Positions 25,611-34,093 of a DNA stretch of 64,000 nt are shown here, in pieces. Within the stretch, counting starts at the first letter, position 1, and the number at the start of each line of letters is the position of its first letter. Below the pieces are notes generated by a model that saw only the letters and a program-made list of their open reading frames with translations, ran no database searches and was not told the origin of the DNA. A program made the translations under genes and the position numbers. The stretch lies in assembly GCF_024172185.1 (NCBI RefSeq), contig NZ_JAMZEC010000001.1, positions 868,001-932,000 of the forward strand, given 5' to 3'. This stretch comes from Nonomuraea roseoviolacea subsp. carminata (GTDB taxonomy: Bacteria > Actinomycetota > Actinomycetes > Streptosporangiales > Streptosporangiaceae).

Positions 25611-28151
25611 TCAGCCCCCGGTCACGGATTCGCCCAGTGCGACCAGCCGGTGCAGCCGTCGCGCCTCCTGCGCCACCCGGCTGGAGCCCTTGCGGCCCGC
25701 CATGGCGGCCAGGGCGGGCAGGTCCGCCTGGGCCTTCGCGGGGCGGGCGGCGGTCGCGGCGGCGGCCATGAGGTCGGCGAGCCCGGTGCGGGGCCGGTCG
25801 CCGTCCACCGGGAGCAGGGCGGCCAGCAGGCGTGCGGCCACCGCCCACACCACGTCGTGGCCGCCCGCGCGCGCCGCCTCGTCGAGGGTCGCCGACACCC
25901 GGTTGAGCTTGAGGTATCCGTCAGTGATCAGTTCGGTGAGTGCGGCGCCGAGGGCCTCGACCGGCGTCTCGCCGCGCGCCGCCAGCGTGAGCAGCGCGTC
26001 TGCCGTGCTCGACCGGGACGCCGAATCGGCGTGGCCCATGCCGTAGGCCAGCGCGTACGCGGTGGCCGTCCCCGCCGGGCCGGCGCAGTGCGCGAGGTCT
26101 CCCAGGACGGCGGCCACGCCGCTCTTCGCCTCCGCCGCATGCGCGAGGTGCGGCAGGAGATGGGCCGCCGCGAGCTCCCGGTGCGACGGGAGGGCCAGGG
26201 CCCACCAGTTCGGCAGCTCGGGGTAGTCGTGGGACCAGACCGTGTCCAGCCCCTCCACGGCGGGCAGGGTCAGGGTCACGCGGACGCTCTTCTTGGTCGA
26301 CCAGTAGTCGGACGTGCTGTACGGCTCGCAGGACACCTCCGGGTCGGGCAGGCGGTCGCCGGACATCCAGGCGGCGCAGGCGCGCCCGGCGTCGGAGGTG
26401 AAGGTCCTGGCCCGGGCCGCGGTCGCCGCGTCCACGTCGCGGGGCAGCCGGAGGAGGGCCTGCGCGAGGTCGGCGGGCAGCGCCTCCGCCCCGGACGCCT
26501 CCAGGAGGGCGAGACGGTCGAGCAGCACTTCAGGGTCCACGTGCCCGGTGCCCGTGGTGGGGGTGGCCAGCAGCACCGGGTGGCCCGCCCCGCGCTCGAA
26601 CACGGCGACCAGCTCGAACGCGCGGGCCCGGTACAGCCGGTCGATCGGCCCGCAATGCGGTGACGAGCCGTTGGGCCAGTTCGCGGAGGTGATGCCGCGG
26701 CTCTGCTCCGGGGCGGCGAAGGCGAGGAAGGCCCGGTTGAGGAGGTGCTCCGCCTCGTCGTCGAGGTTCTGGCCGTAGGAGTGGCGGGGGTGCTCCCACC
26801 AGGGGCGCAGCGCCTCGCGCAGCACGTCGGGCGCGCGGTGCGACCACTCGGCGAGCCCCGCGAGGAGCCGTTCGAAGGCGGACGCGTCGTCGTGCTGCCC
26901 GCGGAAGCCGGCCAGCTCGCGGGCCAGCTCGTCGGGCGAGGCGACGGGCGGCGGGAGCGACGGGGCGGGAGCCGCCACCAGGGACGGGGCGGCCGGCTCG
27001 TCCTCCTCGGGCAGCTCGCCGTAGGCCGCGGCGATCCGTTCGCGCAGCTCGGACGGCAGCGTCGCCGCCGCCTCCCTGATCGCCGCGCGCCCCTCCTCCC
27101 CCGCCACGGGCGCCAGCGGCACCGCCAGCCGTACCGCCCGCTCCTGCAGCACCAGCGCCTCGTGGCCGATGATCTCGGCCAGCGCGCGCAGCGCGACGTC
27201 GGCCCGCCCGGCGGCGCGGGGCCCGGCCGTGGCCCCGAGCCACGACAGCACGGCCCGCAGCAGCCTGGGCTCCGGCCGGAACGTCAGGGCCTCCACCGCC
27301 TCGGCGAACAGCTCCTCCTCCAGCCGTCCCGCCTCGTCCAGCGCCCGCAGCCGCGCCACGGCCGACTCGGCCACCGGGACCGGCGCGGGCGGCAGCAGGC
27401 GCACGTAGTCCTTGGCGCGTGACGCCGTCTCGTCGAGGTCGGGGGCGAGCCAGTCGTGCAGGTTCGCGAGGACGGGCAGGCCGTTCTGCCCGTCGCGCAG
27501 GAGGCGGCCGACGACGCCGTCGAGCACGGCGCGGCGATCCAGCAGCCCGGCCCGCACCAGCTCGTCCAGGACCATGGCCTCGGCGACCGAGAAGCCTTCG
27601 CGCAGGGCGTCGCTCTCGAAGATCCGTGGCCCCAGGACGGGCAGCAGCGGGTCCGCCGCCGCCGACTCGGCCCGCAGCTCGTTCAGCCAGCCCGCCATGA
27701 ACGCGGGGTTGTCCGGCGGCTCGGCGCCGGTCTCGCGGACGAGGGCGGCGGCCAGCTCCCAGTGGTCCAGCTCCGGCAGCCGCACCCGGGCGGCGACGCG
27801 GCGGGCCAGGTCGGCCCGCCACGGCTCCGGCCGGTCGCGCACCAGCTCCAGGATGCGGGCGACGTCGTTCGGGTCCTGCCTGCGCCAGCGGAACTCGCGC
27901 CGGAACAGCCACGCGGCGACCGCCGCCGAGCCGCCGAGACAGCCGGCGCCCACCATCATGAGGGGACGGATGTGGTGGCGGAACTCCCCGGCCCACCCCG
28001 GCTGCCCGCCGCGGACCGCCTTCCGCACGTGCTCCGTCGCCTCGGCCGCGACGGCCTTGCGGTCGGCCGGGCCGAGCCCGGCCACGAGCCAGGCCGTGCG
28101 GGCGGCGTCGCCGCCGCGGATGAAGGGGTACAGGTCGTTCCAGGCGGTCAT
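25611..28151 (-). CDS. DUF6493-like helical-repeat protein
   Basis: An 846-residue, mostly helical protein rich in Ala/Leu/Arg repeats, like HEAT-type solenoids. The N-terminal W-N-D-L-Y-P-F-I-R-G-G-D and LVAGLGPADRKAVAAE and the central HVDPEVLLDRLALLEASGAEA match the actinomycete family I know as DUF6493, which often neighbours SWIM zinc-finger proteins. A Pro/Ala-rich linker lies near residue 400. GGAGAGG precedes the ATG at 28151. No enzyme motif. Role unknown; possible scaffold partner of the SWIM protein at 21766-23127. Confidence 0.7.
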   Translation of the reverse strand: MTAWNDLYPFIRGGDAARTAWLVAGLGPADRKAVAAEATEHVRKAVRGGQPGWAGEFRHHIRPLMMVGAGCLGGSAAVAAWLFRREFRWRRQDPNDVARILELVRDRPEPWRADLARRVAARVRLPELDHWELAAALVRETGAEPPDNPAFMAGWLNELRAESAAADPLLPVLGPRIFESDALREGFSVAEAMVLDELVRAGLLDRRAVLDGVVGRLLRDGQNGLPVLANLHDWLAPDLDETASRAKDYVRLLPPAPVPVAESAVARLRALDEAGRLEEELFAEAVEALTFRPEPRLLRAVLSWLGATAGPRAAGRADVALRALAEIIGHEALVLQERAVRLAVPLAPVAGEEGRAAIREAAATLPSELRERIAAAYGELPEEDEPAAPSLVAAPAPSLPPPVASPDELARELAGFRGQHDDASAFERLLAGLAEWSHRAPDVLREALRPWWEHPRHSYGQNLDDEAEHLLNRAFLAFAAPEQSRGITSANWPNGSSPHCGPIDRLYRARAFELVAVFERGAGHPVLLATPTTGTGHVDPEVLLDRLALLEASGAEALPADLAQALLRLPRDVDAATAARARTFTSDAGRACAAWMSGDRLPDPEVSCEPYSTSDYWSTKKSVRVTLTLPAVEGLDTVWSHDYPELPNWWALALPSHRELAAAHLLPHLAHAAEAKSGVAAVLGDLAHCAGPAGTATAYALAYGMGHADSASRSSTADALLTLAARGETPVEALGAALTELITDGYLKLNRVSATLDEAARAGGHDVVWAVAARLLAALLPVDGDRPRTGLADLMAAAATAARPAKAQADLPALAAMAGRKGSSRVAQEARRLHRLVALGESVTGG

Positions 28152-28231
28152 GAGGGCCTCTCCAGTACGGGGGGTCACTGGATCCGGGACGTTAGCGACG
28201 CCCTACGACAATCTTGATCGGCCGGTCGGGC

Positions 28232-28984
28232 TCAGCGGACGGTGGGGTGGGTGACGTCGTGGGCGCGGAGGTGCCCGCACATGCCCCACCGCTCCTCGGG
28301 CGGGCTCTCCAGGAGGGCCGATCCGGCGAGGTGGGCGGCGTCGCCCGCCTCCAGGGCGTCCAGCACGGCGGCGGTGTGCCGCGCCTGTTCGGCCACGTTG
28401 CGCTCCCACAGCTCCCGCCAGCGCCCCACGTTCGGACGCACCAGCGCCACCGCGTCCGCGTACAGCCGGCGCAGCGGCCCCAGGTCACCGGCCGCGGCCG
28501 CCTGCGCGAGCCGCAGGAAGCCCTCCACCGCGAGCTCACGCCGCCGGGCCACCGCCCGCTCGATCTCCTCCGGCGACGCCCCGGCGGGCAGCGCGGCGGC
28601 CGCGCGATAGCGCGCGGGGTCCCCCACCACGTCCGGGGGGAACGTCATGACCGCGTCACCCGCCTCCGGCAGGCCCGCGTTCTGCATCACGACCACCACC
28701 TCCAGGCCGTCGTGGTTGACCGCCCGGTGGATCGTCCCCGGCGTGAACCACACCGTCGAGCCGGGCGCCAGCTCGGTCTCGCGCGGTCCGCGCACGTCCA
28801 GCGTCTGCAACGCGCCGCGCCCGCCGACCACCACGTACGCCTCCGTCGAGGCCGTGTGCAGGTGCGGCGTCCCGCCCGCGAGACCGTCGGCCGCGCACGT
28901 GCCGGAGTACACCGACAACCGGCTCACCGACGTGCCACCCGGGAACGCCATGCCGCCGGAGAACGCCCCGCCGCCGGAGGTCAT
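28232..28984 (-). CDS. Cupin-domain protein of a sugar operon
   Basis: A 250-residue protein. Residues about 1-115 form a cupin (TPHLHTASTEAYVVVGGRGA with metal-type His/Glu, and FTPGTIHRAVN), and the rest is helical (LAVEGFLRLAQ, NVAEQARHTAAVLDALEAGD). Its start overlaps the stop of the PmoA-like gene (ATGA), so it is third in the operon. Cupins in such places are often sugar isomerases or ligand sensors; the helical tail resembles none I can name. Confidence 0.75.
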   Translation of the reverse strand: MTSGGGAFSGGMAFPGGTSVSRLSVYSGTCAADGLAGGTPHLHTASTEAYVVVGGRGALQTLDVRGPRETELAPGSTVWFTPGTIHRAVNHDGLEVVVVMQNAGLPEAGDAVMTFPPDVVGDPARYRAAAALPAGASPEEIERAVARRRELAVEGFLRLAQAAAAGDLGPLRRLYADAVALVRPNVGRWRELWERNVAEQARHTAAVLDALEAGDAAHLAGSALLESPPEERWGMCGHLRAHDVTHPTVR

Positions 28985-29898
28985 GCCGCTCCCCCGGCCA
29001 GCGCCGCCCTGCCCCGCTCGGCCAGCAGCGCCGTGCCCTGCTCCCCCCTGTCGCCGTCGGCCACCACGACCGCGTACCGGAAGCGCAACGTCTCGCCGTC
29101 CGGCAGCTCCAGCTCCTCGCTGAAGAACGGCGCCGGGCACAGGCAGGCGAACTCCTCCGTGCGGGCGAACCACTGCGGCGGATGCCGCGGGTTCGCGGCG
29201 TCGTCCACCATGACGATCGTCGAGTGCCCGCCCGTGCCGTCGTGCCGGCCGCGGAAGCCGAACCACTCGGCGCGGGTGCCGCGCAGCTCGCCGCCGCCCG
29301 CCCCGGCGGGCGACTGGATGAGGCCGCCGGTGAACGAGCGCGGGCCGCGCCAGAACAGGCCGCCGTAGCCGGCGTTCTCGCGTCCCTTGGTGGTCGGGGA
29401 GCCGAAGGACAGCGTCGCGCCGGACACGTTCGTCATGGCCGTGTCGAACACCAGGGCCCACGTCGCGTCGTCGAGGACCGAGGCGGCCAGCGCGCGGCGC
29501 TCGTCGATGACGGGGTCGCCGGCCTGGGAGGTCCAGGCGAGGGTGTGGCCGATCCCGGCCCGGCCGCCCTCGGCCGACAGCGTGGTCATCTCCTGGTGGG
29601 TGGCGCTGCCGTTGTTGTCGAGCTGCACGTAGAAGCGGCCGTGCACGTACGTCGGGCCGCCCCAGAAGTTGTGCTCGCCGACGTGCGGCAGCGACCAGGC
29701 GATGCCCTTGTGCCAGACGTGGTCGTGCGGCCGGAACAGCGACACGAGCTCGCCGCCGAGGGTGCGGACCGGGTGGAGGTACGGCTTGGGCGACTCCAGC
29801 ACCGGCGTGTCGGGCCGGTAGACGTAGGTGAAGAGCTGGACGCCGCCCGCCGAGACGGCGACCGAGCGGCCGAGAGCGTGGTCGACCTGCAGGGTCAC
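28981..29898 (-). CDS. PmoA-like (DUF6807) protein
   Basis: A 305-residue all-beta protein of the family called PmoA-like, which despite the name is usually found in sugar-degradation operons. Hallmarks are PYLHPVRTLGGELVSLFRPHDHVWHKGI, given here in part, then WGGPTYVHGRF, ENAGYGGLFWRGPRSF and ANPRHPPQWFART. The His-rich HDHVWHKG region may bind metal. GTG start at 29898 overlaps the stop of the oxidoreductase gene (GTGA) and its own stop overlaps the cupin start, so the three genes are translationally coupled. Likely a carbohydrate-processing role. Confidence 0.83.
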   Translation of the reverse strand: MTLQVDHALGRSVAVSAGGVQLFTYVYRPDTPVLESPKPYLHPVRTLGGELVSLFRPHDHVWHKGIAWSLPHVGEHNFWGGPTYVHGRFYVQLDNNGSATHQEMTTLSAEGGRAGIGHTLAWTSQAGDPVIDERRALAASVLDDATWALVFDTAMTNVSGATLSFGSPTTKGRENAGYGGLFWRGPRSFTGGLIQSPAGAGGGELRGTRAEWFGFRGRHDGTGGHSTIVMVDDAANPRHPPQWFARTEEFACLCPAPFFSEELELPDGETLRFRYAVVVADGDRGEQGTALLAERGRAALAGGAA

Positions 29899-30995
29899 TG
29901 GTTCCTCACCTTTTCCCACGGTGCGCCGGTCCCGTCCATCCGCGTCGCGAACGGGTCGCCGGGCGTGATCTGTCCGCTGCGTACGCGCTCGCCGGTGAAG
30001 GCGGAGCGGTACAGGGCGGCGATGAACTCCATCGTCCGCCGGGCGTCCCCGGCCGTGACGGGCGGCGCCTCGCCCCGGTCCAGGGCGTCGAGCACCGCCG
30101 CGAACCAGCCCTCGTGGCCGCTCGGCACGGAGCTGCGCTCCCGGTTCCACAGGGCCGCGACGTCCTCGTGGCCGGGGGCCGGGGTGACGGTCCAGTCGTC
30201 GTCGGTGTAGCCGTACAGGTGCTCCACCTCGACGGTGGCGCGTTCGTAGTCGAAGCGCAGCGCGGAGGTCTGCCGGGGCGAGACCACCGAGTTGACCACG
30301 GTGGCGACCGCGCCGCCGTCGAAGGTGACCAGCGCGGCCGACACGTCCTCGGTGTCGACGGCGCGGGCCCGGCGGGCGGCGAGCGCGGTGACCTCGCGCC
30401 ACGGTCCGAGCACGGAGAGCAGCAGGTCGAACTGGTGGATGCCGTGTCCCATGGTAGGGCCGCCGCCCTCGCTCTCCCACGTGCCGCGCCAGGGCACCGC
30501 GAAGTACGCCTCGTCGCGGTACCACTGGGTGGCGCAGGTGGCGAGCAACGGCCGGCCCAGCTCGCCCGCGCCGGCGAGGCGGCGCAGCCGCAGCGCGCCC
30601 GCGCCGAAGCGGTGCTGCAGGACGGTGGCGACGTGCGCGGTCGAGCGGGCCTCGGCCGCCACCAGCGTGTCCATCTCGGCCAGCGAGAGCGTCGGCGGCT
30701 TCTCCACCAGCACGGTCACCCCCGCCTCCAGGCACTCCAGGGCGAGCGGCGCGTGCAGCGCGGGCGGGGTGCAGAGGTGGACCAGGTCCACGTCGCCCTC
30801 GCGCAGCAGGTCGGTCAGGCTCGCGTGGACGCGGGGGATCTCCCACGTCTCCGCGAACGCCTTGGCCCGGCCGAGATCCACGTCCACGGCGGCGGCTAGG
30901 CTCGCCCGCCCGGCCGAGGCGGCGACGGCCCCGGCGTGGGCGGAGGCGATCCCACCGGTGCCGACGATGGCGGACCGGTAGTTCCGTTGAGACAA
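29895..30995 (-). CDS. Gfo/Idh/MocA-family oxidoreductase
   Basis: A 366-residue NAD(P)-dependent sugar dehydrogenase. The nucleotide motif is SAIVGTGGIASAHAGAV at the N terminus; VHLCTPPALHAPLALECLEAG and VLVEKPPTLSLAEMD carry the conserved E-K-P. The C-terminal domain has GHGIHQFDLLLSVLGP with the usual His/Asp. The TTG start at 30995 is preferred (GGAG 9 bp upstream); an ATG at 31043 would place the coding start downstream of only part of the operator. First gene of a three-gene operon. Confidence 0.87.
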   Translation of the reverse strand: MSQRNYRSAIVGTGGIASAHAGAVAASAGRASLAAAVDVDLGRAKAFAETWEIPRVHASLTDLLREGDVDLVHLCTPPALHAPLALECLEAGVTVLVEKPPTLSLAEMDTLVAAEARSTAHVATVLQHRFGAGALRLRRLAGAGELGRPLLATCATQWYRDEAYFAVPWRGTWESEGGGPTMGHGIHQFDLLLSVLGPWREVTALAARRARAVDTEDVSAALVTFDGGAVATVVNSVVSPRQTSALRFDYERATVEVEHLYGYTDDDWTVTPAPGHEDVAALWNRERSSVPSGHEGWFAAVLDALDRGEAPPVTAGDARRTMEFIAALYRSAFTGERVRSGQITPGDPFATRMDGTGAPWEKVRNQ

Positions 30996-31025
30996 GGTGG
31001 GGCTCCAGGGGGGCGGGGAGACAGC

Positions 31026-31041
31026 GGGAAAACGCTTTCCC
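31026..31041. promoter_or_regulatory. LacI-type operator of the Gfo/PmoA/cupin operon
   Basis: GGGAAAACGCTTTCCC, a 16-bp near-palindrome with central CG, matching the common LacI/CcpA-like pattern GAAAnCGnTTTC. It lies 31 bp upstream of the TTG start. Confidence 0.75.
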
Positions 31042-31177
31042 AAAAGTCTGCCCGGAGGGCCGCGGCAGCGTCAAGGGCCGCCCGCCGAGGAAGAGGCATC
31101 GCACCCCTTCACCTACAAGATCTCAACAGGTATGGTCAGATCCGTTCGCGAAGAAAAGTTTCACCCCTGGAGGGACA

Positions 31178-31594
31178 GTGGGCAAGAAGCTTCAGTTGCT
31201 GGCGTTACCGGTGGCGGCCATCGCGCTGGCCACCCTGACCGCCGGCCCGGCCCAGGCCGCCGACGGCTACGACCGCTGCCACGCCGGTTACTACTGCCTG
31301 TTCTCCGGCCTCGACGGCTCGGGCGACATCGTCGAGATCAAGAGCGACACCCCCGACCTCGGCGCGCTGAACATGGCGGACCGCGCCAAGTCCGACTGGA
31401 ACCGGACGAGCTCCTACATCCACCTGTACTCCGAGGCCAACTACGGCGGCTGCTCGGCGGTGACCAGCCCCGGCGGCAAGGGCAACTTCTTCAGCGCCTT
31501 CCGCGACTTCTTCGACTCCGTCCGCGTCGGCGGCCCGAACGGCCCCTCCTGCGAGGTGACGTTCTCCCGCTCGGTCACCGACTCGCACGGCTGA
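31178..31594 (+). CDS. Secreted peptidase inhibitor I36-type protein
   Basis: A 138-residue exported protein. Residues 1-28 are a Sec signal peptide ending AQAA. The mature part has CHAGYYCLFSGLDGSGDIVE, then SYIHLYSEANYGGCSAVTSP and FFDSVRVG, the beta/gamma-crystallin-like pattern of the actinomycete I36 (SMPI-like) family, with four Cys for two disulfides. These are small extracellular metalloprotease inhibitors or related proteins. GTG start with GGAGGGA 6 bp upstream; strong hairpin follows the stop. Confidence 0.87.
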   Translation: MGKKLQLLALPVAAIALATLTAGPAQAADGYDRCHAGYYCLFSGLDGSGDIVEIKSDTPDLGALNMADRAKSDWNRTSSYIHLYSEANYGGCSAVTSPGGKGNFFSAFRDFFDSVRVGGPNGPSCEVTFSRSVTDSHG

Positions 31595-31600
31595 CCCGGA

Positions 31601-31648
31601 CTCCGGCCCGGCGGCGCGCGAGGGGTCACGCGCGGCGCCGGGCCGGAG
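31601..31648 (+). terminator. Terminator after the I36 gene
   Basis: A 20-bp stem (CTCCGGCCCGGCGGCGCGCG with its complement, one mismatch) and 8-base loop directly after the stop. Confidence 0.85.
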
Positions 31649-31719
31649 CCGTCACCATGCGACGAGCAGGGGCCCGCCGGTCACCGGCCCTCCTGCTCGC
31701 CGCCGCGGCCCGTCATGCG

Positions 31720-33888
31720 CTATGCGCGGGCCGTCACGACGCTCGCCGCCGTCTCCCCGTGCAGGCCGCGCTCGTCCGTGTTCCGGGCCAGCAGCTCCCG
31801 TACGGCCTGCCGCAGCGCCTCACCGTGGCCGGCGGCGTACGGCGAGGCGACCGCCGAGAACCCGAACAGGCAGCACAGCGCGTCCGGCCCGCCCGGCAGC
31901 GTGACCGGGACCGTCCACTCGCGCACCTCGACCCCCGTGAACCCCGCCTCCTCCACCAGCGCGGCGACCTCCTCCCCGGCCAGCGTCCACGGCTCGGCGA
32001 ACAGCTCGGCCTCCTCCGGACCCAGCACGGCCCCCACGGCGTCGCGCAGCGCGCGGAACAGCGGGTTGCGCTCCAGCGGCAGCCAGGTGACGATCGCGAT
32101 CCGCGCGCCCGGCCGGGCCGCCCTGCGCATCTCCGCGACCGCCGCCCGCCGGTCCGGCACGAACTGGAGCACCTGCTGCGCGGTGACGACGTCGAACGCC
32201 TCGTCGGACACGTGCAGCGGCGCGGCCCCGCACTCGACGTACTGGATGGACGCGGACTGGATCGGCACGGACTCGATCGGCGCGGAGTCGATGGGCGTTG
32301 AGTCGATGGGCGTTGAGTCGATGGGCGCTGAGTCGATCGGCCCGGACAGGATCGGCGCGGGCTGGATGCGGGCGCCGGAGGGTGGCGGCTCCTCGCGGGC
32401 GAGCGCCAGCATGGCCAGGCTCGGGTCCGTGCCGACGACGGCGCCGGCCGGGCCCACGGCCGCCGCCAGCACGCGCGCCACCGTCCCGGGCCCGGTGCCC
32501 ACGTCCAGGGCCCGCGCGCCGGGCGCGGGGGCGAGCGCGCCGACCAGCCGTTCCGCCCACGGCCCGAAGATCGCCGGCACCAGCACCTCCCGGTACGGCC
32601 GGACCCGCGCCGTGCCGCCCGCCTCGAACGCGGGCGCCGCGCCCCCGCCCCGCGCCGACCTCGTCGCCCCCTCCAGCGTGGCGGCCAGGTGGTCCACCTC
32701 GTCGGCCGCGTTGTACAGGTAGAACGACGACCGGATGGCGGCCGGGATGCCGAAGCGGCTGCACGCGAGTTGCGCGCAGTGGTGGCCGGAGCGCACGGCG
32801 ATGCCCGCCTCGTCGAGCACCGTCCGCAGCTTCTGCAGCGGCACCCCGTCCACGACGAACGACAGCAGCGGCAGCCGGTCCACGCCGTCGGCCGGCCCGA
32901 TGAACCGGATGCCCGGCACCCGCCCGAGCCGCTCCAGCGCGTACTCGACGAGGGCCTGGTCGTGGGCCGCGATCGCGTCCATGCCGATCCCGGCCAGGAA
33001 GTCGCAGGCCGCGCCCAGCCCCACGGCCTGCGCGACCGGCGGCGTGCCGGCCTCGAACTTCAGCGGCGGCGCGGCGTACCGCATGGCGTCCACGCTGACC
33101 GTCTCGATCATCTCGCCGCCGCCGAGGAACGGCGGCAGCGCCTCCAGCAGCTCGTGCCGGCCCCACAGCACGCCGATCCCGGTCGGCCCGCACATCTTGT
33201 GCCCGGAGAACGTCACGAAGTCCGCGCCCAGCGCGGCGACGTCCACCGGGAGGTGCGGCACCGACTGCGCCGCGTCCACCACCAGCAGGGCGCCGACCTC
33301 GGCGGCGCGGGCGGCGATGGGCGCGATCGGGTTCACGGTGCCGAGGATGTTGGAGGCGTGGACGACCGCCACCACCCGGGTCCGCTCGGTGACCACCTCG
33401 GACAGGCGAGACAGGTCGAGGCGGCCGTCGTCGGTGATGCCGAGGTAGCGCACCGTCGCCCCGGCCCGCTCGGCGAGCAGCCGCCACGGGATGAGGTTCG
33501 AGTGGTGCTCCATCTCGGTCACCACGATCTCGTCGCCGGGACCGACCCGCAGGTCGTCGCCGGCCCACATGAGGGAGTTGGACAGGAGGTTGACGGCCTC
33601 GGTGGCGTTCTTGGTGAAGACGATCTCCTCGGGGCGGGCCGCGCCGACGAAGGCCGCCACGGTGCGGCGGGCCCCCTCGTACAGCTCGGTGGCCTCGACG
33701 GCCAGGCGGTAGACGCCGCGGTGGACGTTGGCGTTGGTGCGCGTGTAGTAGTGGGCCAGGGCGTCGAGCACCGGGGCGGGCTTCTGCGTGGTGGCGGCGC
33801 TGTCGAGGTAGACGGGCGGGCGGGAGCCGTCAGCGGGTGTCTCGAAGAACGGGAATGCCTTCCGAATCGACTCGACGTCGATCGCCAT
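31720..33888 (-). CDS. SufS-type cysteine desulfurase fused to a SAM methyltransferase
   Basis: A 722-residue fusion. Residues 1 to about 410 are a complete class II cysteine desulfurase: YLDSAATTQKPAPVLDAL, the PLP lysine in TFSGHKMCGPTGIG, and the active Cys in RSGHHCAQLAC. Residues about 430-722 are a class I methyltransferase with motif I ALDVGTGPGTVARVL, acidic D of VVGTDPS, and DVVTAQQVLQFVPD. A 15-bp repeat (nine units) splits the methyltransferase. GAGGAGG precedes the ATG at 33888. No suf operon genes nearby. Fusion suggests sulfur from cysteine is passed to a substrate that is then methylated, or simply joint regulation; substrate unknown. Confidence 0.88.
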   Translation of the reverse strand: MAIDVESIRKAFPFFETPADGSRPPVYLDSAATTQKPAPVLDALAHYYTRTNANVHRGVYRLAVEATELYEGARRTVAAFVGAARPEEIVFTKNATEAVNLLSNSLMWAGDDLRVGPGDEIVVTEMEHHSNLIPWRLLAERAGATVRYLGITDDGRLDLSRLSEVVTERTRVVAVVHASNILGTVNPIAPIAARAAEVGALLVVDAAQSVPHLPVDVAALGADFVTFSGHKMCGPTGIGVLWGRHELLEALPPFLGGGEMIETVSVDAMRYAAPPLKFEAGTPPVAQAVGLGAACDFLAGIGMDAIAAHDQALVEYALERLGRVPGIRFIGPADGVDRLPLLSFVVDGVPLQKLRTVLDEAGIAVRSGHHCAQLACSRFGIPAAIRSSFYLYNAADEVDHLAATLEGATRSARGGGAAPAFEAGGTARVRPYREVLVPAIFGPWAERLVGALAPAPGARALDVGTGPGTVARVLAAAVGPAGAVVGTDPSLAMLALAREEPPPSGARIQPAPILSGPIDSAPIDSTPIDSTPIDSAPIESVPIQSASIQYVECGAAPLHVSDEAFDVVTAQQVLQFVPDRRAAVAEMRRAARPGARIAIVTWLPLERNPLFRALRDAVGAVLGPEEAELFAEPWTLAGEEVAALVEEAGFTGVEVREWTVPVTLPGGPDALCCLFGFSAVASPYAAGHGEALRQAVRELLARNTDERGLHGETAASVVTARA
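32240..32374 (-). repeat. 15-bp in-frame tandem repeat, nine copies
   Basis: Units of the form GAGTCGATGGGCGTT (plus strand) encode P-I-D-S-A/T/V pentapeptides in the methyltransferase part of the fusion. Two middle copies are identical; outer ones drift. Confidence 0.9.
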
Positions 33889-34093
33889 CGTGGCCTCCTC
33901 TGCCGTGCGGTGTAGCGGCAGTGTCGCCCGGGCCGGCGCGCGCGGACCCAACTGGAGTTGCGCCACGGAAATCCCACGATGTCCTCCGTACGATAGGCCG
34001 CCGCCGCCCCGGTGCGCGGGGGCGCGGGTGGCAGGAACCGGCCGCCGCTTCTGGCCTTCGTCCCGAAGATGATCTGGCGCCTAACCTGGCGGC

